Assembly: GCA_903918705.1 (NCBI GenBank)
Contig: CAIXFP010000463.1
Coordinates: forward strand, 1-8,363
DNA: 8,363 nt
Direction: 5' to 3'
Source of the DNA: an uncultured Pseudomonadota bacterium
GTDB lineage: Bacteria; Pseudomonadota; Gammaproteobacteria; Burkholderiales; Thiobacillaceae
The translations under genes and the position numbers were made by a program. The stretch's first letter is position 1; every line of letters begins with the position of its first letter. Positions 5,413 through 8,363 of the stretch are shown here, in pieces. Below the pieces are notes generated by a model that searched no databases, was not told where the DNA came from, and saw nothing but the letters and a program-made list of their open reading frames with translations.

Positions 5413-6584
5413 AAATTCTTCACACAGAAGCCTCCCTCGGTTGGGGCGGTCAGGAAATCCGGATTCTGGAAGAAGCCCGCGGCATGATCGGCCGCGGCCA
5501 CGACGTGTTGCTGGCCTGCGATCCGGCGGCCCGCATCCGTGCCGAAGCGGCCCGCTACGGCGTCCCCAGCCTCGCCCTGCCCATCGGTCGCAGGAGCCTG
5601 CGCGGCATCCTGGCGCTGCGCGGCCTGTTGACGCGCTACCGACCCGACCTCATCAACAGCCACAGTTCCACCGATACCTGGCTTGCCGCCCTGGCGCGCT
5701 TTGCTGTCAACTCCCCGCCGCCCCTGGTGCGCACCCGGCACATCTCCGCGCCGGTGCCGCGCAATTTCCCCACCACCTGGCTCTACACCCGGGCCACCAC
5801 CCATCTGGTCACCACCGGAGTGCGCCTGCGAGAGACCCTGATTCGAGAAAACGGCTATCCGGGCGACATGATCACCTCCGTCCCCACCGGCATCGATCCC
5901 GAGCGCTTCCAGCCGGGCGACCGCCTGGCGGCCTGCCGCGCCCTCGGACTCGATCCGGGACTGCGCTACATCGGCATCGTCGCCACCCTGCGCAGTTGGA
6001 AGGGACATGATGATCTGATCGAAGCCTGCCGCCGCCTGACGGGGCACGACTGGCGCCTGTTGATCGTCGGCGACGGGCCGCGGCGGACACTTCTCGAGGA
6101 AACCGTGGCCCGTCTCGGCCTGGGGGATCGCATCGGCTTCGTCGGGCAGCGCAACGATCCGGAACGCTGGTTGCCGGTATTCGACGTATTCTGCCTGCCC
6201 TCCTATGCCAATGAAGGGGTGCCCCAGTCCTTGCTCCAGGCCATGTTGGCCGGCCTGCCCATCGTCACGACACCGGTGGGCAGCATTACCGAGGCAGTGC
6301 AGGACGGAATCAGCGCGCTGTTGGTGGAACCGCGAAACACGACCGCCCTGGCCCAGGCCCTGAGCCGCCTGCTGGACGAACCCGCTCTTGGCCGCAGACT
6401 GGGTACGGCCGCCCGCGCCATCGCCTTGCAGCGCTTCGGGCGCGAGTCCATGCTCGATGCCATGCAGCACGTTTTCGAACACATTGCTCGTCCGCGTTCG
6501 GGGCGGCCTGCCAGCAGCCCGTCGGACTTAAGCTGCCGCCCAAAGCCTGTATCCGGGCCGCGCCAGGGTTCGCTTAAAACTTAG
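5409..6584 (+). CDS. GT4-family glycosyltransferase (GT-B fold)
   Basis: This predicted retaining glycosyltransferase has 391 residues and probably transfers a sugar from an NDP-sugar to a cell-surface glycan or lipid; the acceptor is unknown. The N-terminal domain opens with KILHTEASLGWGGQEIR, with the acceptor-side glycine-rich motif. The C-terminal donor domain has LRSWKGHDDLIEA with K198 expected near the donor phosphates, IVGDGPRR, and PSYANEGVPQSLLQAM. The family's E-x7-E motif appears here as E269-x7-Q277. The start is inferred as TTG 5409, because homology-like sequence begins at once with KILHTEAS. A GTG at 5331 would add 26 unconserved residues overlapping repeat DNA. No Shine-Dalgarno precedes the TTG, but the stop of a small upstream ORF overlaps it. 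The last 30 or so residues (from about RPRSGRPAS) look unconserved and cover an inverted repeat, so the frame may have been extended by rearrangement at its 3' end. No neighbouring polysaccharide genes are present. Confidence 0.88.
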   Translation: MKILHTEASLGWGGQEIRILEEARGMIGRGHDVLLACDPAARIRAEAARYGVPSLALPIGRRSLRGILALRGLLTRYRPDLINSHSSTDTWLAALARFAVNSPPPLVRTRHISAPVPRNFPTTWLYTRATTHLVTTGVRLRETLIRENGYPGDMITSVPTGIDPERFQPGDRLAACRALGLDPGLRYIGIVATLRSWKGHDDLIEACRRLTGHDWRLLIVGDGPRRTLLEETVARLGLGDRIGFVGQRNDPERWLPVFDVFCLPSYANEGVPQSLLQAMLAGLPIVTTPVGSITEAVQDGISALLVEPRNTTALAQALSRLLDEPALGRRLGTAARAIALQRFGRESMLDAMQHVFEHIARPRSGRPASSPSDLSCRPKPVSGPRQGSLKT

Positions 6585-6691
6585 GCACATTGACTCGTTC
6601 AGCCCTGGATTACGCTTGGTTCGGCTGGATTTCGGTGTATTTCACGGACATCACAAACGTGTTTTAGTGACACTGCCGCCGCGAGTCCGCA
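6585..6691. other. Non-coding junction between the glycosyltransferase and the hsdR remnant
   Basis: I see no gene here. GC content drops. CTGGATTACG at 6605-6614 and CTGGATTTCG at 6625-6634 are near-identical direct repeats 20 bases apart. Recognisable HsdR coding sequence begins around 6692, so the break that removed the rest of the gene lies in this stretch. No insertion-sequence end could be identified with confidence. Confidence 0.4.
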
Positions 6692-7446
6692 TGGGACTAT
6701 GCCGAGCGTCACGACAACCTGGAGGCGATCTACAAGAAACTGAGTGAACGCAGGGATACGGCAGACGTCAGCGAGTTACTCAAGGTGCTGCATCGCATCG
6801 TCAATGAAACCATCGTCACGCAAGGCCTGGGGATGACCGGGCGGAGGGACTGACGATTGATCTGTCGCGAATCAACCTGGACAAGCTGCGTGAAGAACTC
6901 CCGAAGAAGGTGAAGCGCAAGGCCACCCTGATCGAAGACATTCGAGAGATTGTGGAACGCAAGCTGGCGCTGATGCTTGAATTGAACCCGCAGCACATGA
7001 ACTACGAGTAGCAGTACCGGGAGATCGTCTCCGAGTACGACCAGGACAAGGAGAGGGCGACCGTCGAGGATACCTTCGCCATACTGATCGATTTGGCGTG
7101 CAGTCTGGATACCGAGCAACGCCGGGCTGTGGTGGAGGGATTGAGCGAGGCGCAATTGGCGCAGTTCGAACTGGTCAAGAGGGGCGATCTGTCGAAAAGT
7201 GACCGCGAACGGGTCTAGCAAGCTAGCCGGAAGCTTTTGGCGGATGTCATACGGCTTATCGGCCTGCGAGATCAGTGGACCGAGAAAGTGCAGTCGCAGG
7301 CGGAAGTTCAGACCTTCATCTTGGATCACGTCTTTCAGACACTGCCAGAACCTCCTTACACGCCTGATGACAAGCAAAGGGTAGCGGAACTGGTCTATCG
7401 GCATGTCTGGCAGCGGAGCGTCGTTGGCGGCCTGGCTCAGGCATGA
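6692..7446 (+). pseudogene. hsdR: Decayed C-terminal fragment of a type I restriction enzyme R subunit
   Basis: Joined across frames, this region encodes about 250 residues typical of the C-terminal helical region of HsdR, which contacts the modification complex. Recognisable pieces are NLEAIYKKLSERRDTADV, INLDKLREELPKKVKRKAT, EIVERKLALML, EIVSEYDQDKERATVEDTF, SLDTEQRRAVVEGLSEAQL, LSKSDRERV, and DQWTEKVQSQAEVQTFILDH. The final VYRHVWQRS runs to a natural TGA at 7444-7446. The nuclease and helicase domains (probably over 700 residues) are absent. Three lesions interrupt it. One base is missing in the G-run at 6829-6832, after which the frame shifts from the one ending at TGA 6851 to the one giving DDRAEGLTIDL. 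In-frame TAG codons follow at 7009-7011 and 7216-7218. GC is clearly lower than in the surrounding core genes, consistent with horizontal origin. No hsdM or hsdS is in the window, so there is no active restriction system here. Confidence 0.82.
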
Positions 7447-7469
7447 TGCCAAATCGCAGGAGAACACTC

Positions 7470-7562
7470 ATGGCAACGCATCGTATTCGCTCCCCTGTGC
7501 CACCACGCATGATTCATGCGCATCAACTACCGGCTGCGACGCTTCAGCGTGTCCAGGTATAG
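7470..7562 (+). pseudogene. Truncated gene start after hsdR (30 codons)
   Basis: AGGAG at 7458-7462 lies seven bases before ATG 7470, a textbook initiation site, 24 bases after the hsdR stop. The frame runs only 30 codons (MATHRIRSPVPPRMIHAHQL at its start) to TAG 7560-7562, and its second half lies antisense to the end of the VF530 gene. The simplest reading is that it is the first few codons of the next gene of the old hsd locus, cut off where the island meets the chromosomal VF530 gene, probably near 7500-7527. The product cannot be identified. It could alternatively be a chance small ORF. Confidence 0.35.
7506..7520. repeat. 15-bp palindrome between convergent genes
   Basis: CGCATGA-T-TCATGCG is a perfect inverted repeat with one central base, six bases beyond the VF530 stop and at the presumed edge of the hsdR remnant. 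It has no T-run on either side. It could be a bidirectional transcription end for the convergent genes, or a recombination scar. Confidence 0.5.
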
Positions 7563-7757
7563 TGACTCCACCCGCTCCCGTGCCCACGGGGTGCGCCGGA
7601 GGAACTTGAGACTGGATGAGATGCTGGGCTCATGGGTAAAGCAGCGAATGTCGATCCGTTCCCCTAGTCCTGCCCAGCCGTAGAAAGCCACCAGATCGTT
7701 CAGCAGTTGTTCCAGGGTGATGCCGTGAAGCGGGTTGTTGGGCTGATCCTGGGTCAT
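7527..7757 (-). CDS. VF530 family (DUF2132) small putative DNA-binding protein
   Basis: This 76-residue protein matches the VF530/DUF2132 family, named after the Vibrio fischeri VF0530 protein whose structure suggested DNA binding. The conserved core is complete: NNPLHGITLEQLLNDLV, YGWAGLGERI, IRCF, PSISSSLKFLRRTPWARE and VESLYL. The length matches family members of roughly 70-80 residues. The ATG at 7757 (minus strand) lies 10 bases after the stop of yjdM, so the two form an operon read leftwards. Its own Shine-Dalgarno is poor, suggesting translation coupled to yjdM. The biological role of the family is not established; DNA binding is from structural inference in the family, not from this sequence. 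The gene converges with the hsdR remnant. Confidence 0.9.
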   Translation of the reverse strand: MTQDQPNNPLHGITLEQLLNDLVAFYGWAGLGERIDIRCFTHEPSISSSLKFLRRTPWARERVESLYLDTLKRRSR

Positions 7758-7767
7758 CGCCGGGTGC

Positions 7768-8100
7768 TCACGCCTTCTTCACGAATTCCGATTTCAACGA
7801 CATGGCGCCTATGCCGTCGATCTTGCAGTCGATGTCGTGGTCACCGTCTACCAGGCGGATGTTCTTGACCTTGGTTCCGACCTTGACCACCAGGGACGAA
7901 CCCTTGACCTTCAGATCCTTGATCACCGTGACGCTGTCGCCGTCCGCCAGGACGTTGCCGTTGGCGTCGCGCACCACCCTACCCTCCTCCGCCTGGGCCG
8001 CCTGGGGCCACTCGTGGGCGCATTCCGGGCAGACGAAGTGGTCGCCGTCTTCGTAGGTGAATTCGGAATGGCATTTCGGACAGGGGGGCAAGGTGCTCAT
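7768..8100 (-). CDS. yjdM: YjdM/PhnA family zinc-ribbon protein
   Basis: The 110-residue product is very close to E. coli YjdM (formerly PhnA, about 111 residues). An N-terminal zinc ribbon has C7-x2-C10 (CPKC) and C24-x2-C27 (CPEC), followed by the conserved DANGNVLADGDSVTVIKDLK, VKVGTKVKNIRLVDGDHDID and CKIDGIGAMSLKSEFVKK. Despite the old name it is not the phosphonoacetate hydrolase PhnA, and its function in alkylphosphonate metabolism is unproven; the C-terminal part is an SH3-like barrel. The ATG at 8100 is preceded on the minus strand by AGGAAG at a normal distance. Readings beginning upstream of it would run into the promoter and terminator region, so 8100 is preferred. It is the first gene of a two-gene operon with the VF530 gene. 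A -10-like TATAAC lies just upstream. Confidence 0.96.
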   Translation of the reverse strand: MSTLPPCPKCHSEFTYEDGDHFVCPECAHEWPQAAQAEEGRVVRDANGNVLADGDSVTVIKDLKVKGSSLVVKVGTKVKNIRLVDGDHDIDCKIDGIGAMSLKSEFVKKA

Positions 8101-8121
8101 GAACGGCTTCCTGGCAAGGAG

Positions 8122-8127
8122 GTTATA
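8122..8127 (-). promoter_or_regulatory. Putative -10 of the yjdM promoter
   Basis: On the minus strand TATAAC lies between the tRNA-side terminator (8145-8166) and the yjdM start at 8100. It would start transcription about 15 bases upstream of the gene, with the AGGAAG ribosome binding site inside that leader. The expected -35 position falls next to the terminator stem and has no good hexamer, so the call is tentative. Confidence 0.33.
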
Positions 8128-8132
8128 CGATA

Positions 8133-8166
8133 CCAAAACGACAAAGGCCACCGGCGAAGGTGGCCT
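8133..8166 (-). terminator. Intrinsic terminator (minus strand) downstream of the tRNA fragment
   Basis: AGGCCACC at 8145-8152 and GGTGGCCT at 8159-8166 form a perfect 8-bp stem with a six-base loop. Read on the minus strand the stem is followed by TTTGTCGTTTT, an acceptable U-rich tract. The plus strand has no such tract. It therefore ends minus-strand transcription arriving from coordinates above 8166. That places it where a tRNA gene ending at 8183 would need its terminator. Confidence 0.72.
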
Positions 8167-8182
8167 CTGCGTTCGCTGTTTC

Positions 8183-8206
8183 TGGCTCCCCGACCGGGGC
8201 TCGCAC
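8183..8206 (-). other. 3'-end fragment resembling tRNA-Asn (possible att site remnant)
   Basis: On the minus strand this stretch reads as the end of a tRNA: a degenerate T-loop (TGCGAGC where TTCGAGC is expected), the T-stem 3' strand CCCGG, the acceptor 3' strand TCGGGGA, discriminator G and CCA. The acceptor and discriminator suit a betaproteobacterial tRNA-Asn (5' end TCCCCGA expected). About 22 of 24 bases match the sequence I expect for that tRNA, from memory. The preceding bases give no TCCCCGA, no D-arm and no GTT anticodon arm, so this is only a 3' fragment. It is followed by a proper terminator. Tyrosine integrases commonly use exactly this part of a tRNA gene as the attachment site. 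It could also be a decayed tRNA pseudogene. Confidence 0.5.
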
Positions 8207-8363
8207 CTGAGATACCTGAATTGTCTGGGCAGGCCGGACGGGTAATCTGTTCACAACTCAGCGTAGCGGCATTACAAAACAACCACTTGCATGGATTTGA
8301 AGGCATGAAGGCACACGCAGATGCACTCCTCTGCCGATATGGGTGATATCAATAGTCAGGAGC
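8207..8363. other. Unassigned lower-GC sequence at the right edge
   Basis: No gene could be supported in the last 157 bases. GC is near 50% in the line 8281-8340, well below the core genes. GTAAT at 8242-8246 and ATTAC at 8271-8275 are inverted copies around AGCGTAGCGG-containing sequence. AGGAG at 8358-8362 is Shine-Dalgarno-like, so a plus-strand gene might begin just outside the window. If the tRNA fragment is an attachment site, this is the terminal part of the inserted element. Confidence 0.3.

Noticed and set aside
5394..6482. 362-codon minus-strand frame opposite the glycosyltransferase
   Set aside because: Gly/Gln/Ala-rich shadow of a gene with clear GT4 motifs.
6560..6690. Insertion-sequence terminus at the hsdR breakpoint
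   Set aside because: A few short direct and inverted repeats exist, but no recognisable IS end, target duplication or transposase fragment.
6730..7467. 245-codon minus-strand frame opposite the hsdR remnant
   Set aside because: It is longer than any plus-strand frame here, but the plus-strand pieces, joined across one frameshift and two stops, read as HsdR. The minus-strand translation matches nothing known.
8242..8275. Third copy of the GTAG hairpin-repeat family
   Set aside because: The GTAAT/ATTAC arms are only 5 bases with a 24-base spacer, and the GCGCAGCG-type loop match is weak.
8183..8281. A complete tRNA gene on the minus strand
   Set aside because: Only the last 24 or so bases fit. 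There is no TCCCCGA acceptor 5' strand, no D-arm and no proper anticodon arm within 76 bases.
1..8363. CRISPR array or toxin-antitoxin/defence cassette
   Set aside because: No regularly spaced repeats were seen. The only defence-related sequence is the broken hsdR fragment, with no hsdM or hsdS.

Overview
The window is about 8.4 kb of a GC-rich proteobacterial chromosome. Protein matches recalled from memory (RecN, YajQ, Hsp15/HslR, a YajL-type DJ-1 protein, YjdM/PhnA, VF530) and the very GC-rich codons suggest a betaproteobacterium, possibly Rhodocyclales-like. That assignment is an inference, not a database result.

Layout. Positions 50-5032 hold a compact run of six plus-strand housekeeping and stress genes: recN (recombinational repair ATPase), yajQ (nucleotide/c-di-GMP-binding protein), hslR (Hsp15, 50S recycling), a FAD-dependent protoporphyrinogen-oxidase-like enzyme, a YajL/DJ-1 family protein, and a protein made of two CBS domains. 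The last three are closely spaced and look like one operon. A 376-base gap (5033-5408) follows with GC-rich hairpins, an AT-rich patch, a dispersed hairpin repeat and a doubtful 60-codon leader ORF. The stop codon of that ORF overlaps the TTG start of a GT4-family glycosyltransferase (5409-6584).

Positions 6585-7530 are accessory debris. They hold the C-terminal end of a type I restriction R subunit (hsdR) broken by one frameshift and two nonsense codons, then a well-formed ribosome binding site with only 30 codons behind it. Base composition here drops to roughly 55% GC in sampled lines, against 70% or more in recN. From 8100 back to 7527 the minus strand carries yjdM and a VF530-family gene as a two-gene operon. 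Upstream of yjdM lie an intrinsic terminator and, just before it on the same strand, a short piece resembling the 3' end of tRNA-Asn. No recognisable tRNA body precedes it. This order is what remains on the far side of an element inserted into a tRNA gene, so the lower-GC sequence from about 8207 to the right edge may be the end of a mobile element.

No complete new multi-gene system is visible. The observations most worth a second look are the tRNA-Asn 3' fragment, the decayed hsdR, two copies of a GTAG-hairpin repeat family, the possibly leaderless hslR transcript, and the apparent translational coupling at the glycosyltransferase start.
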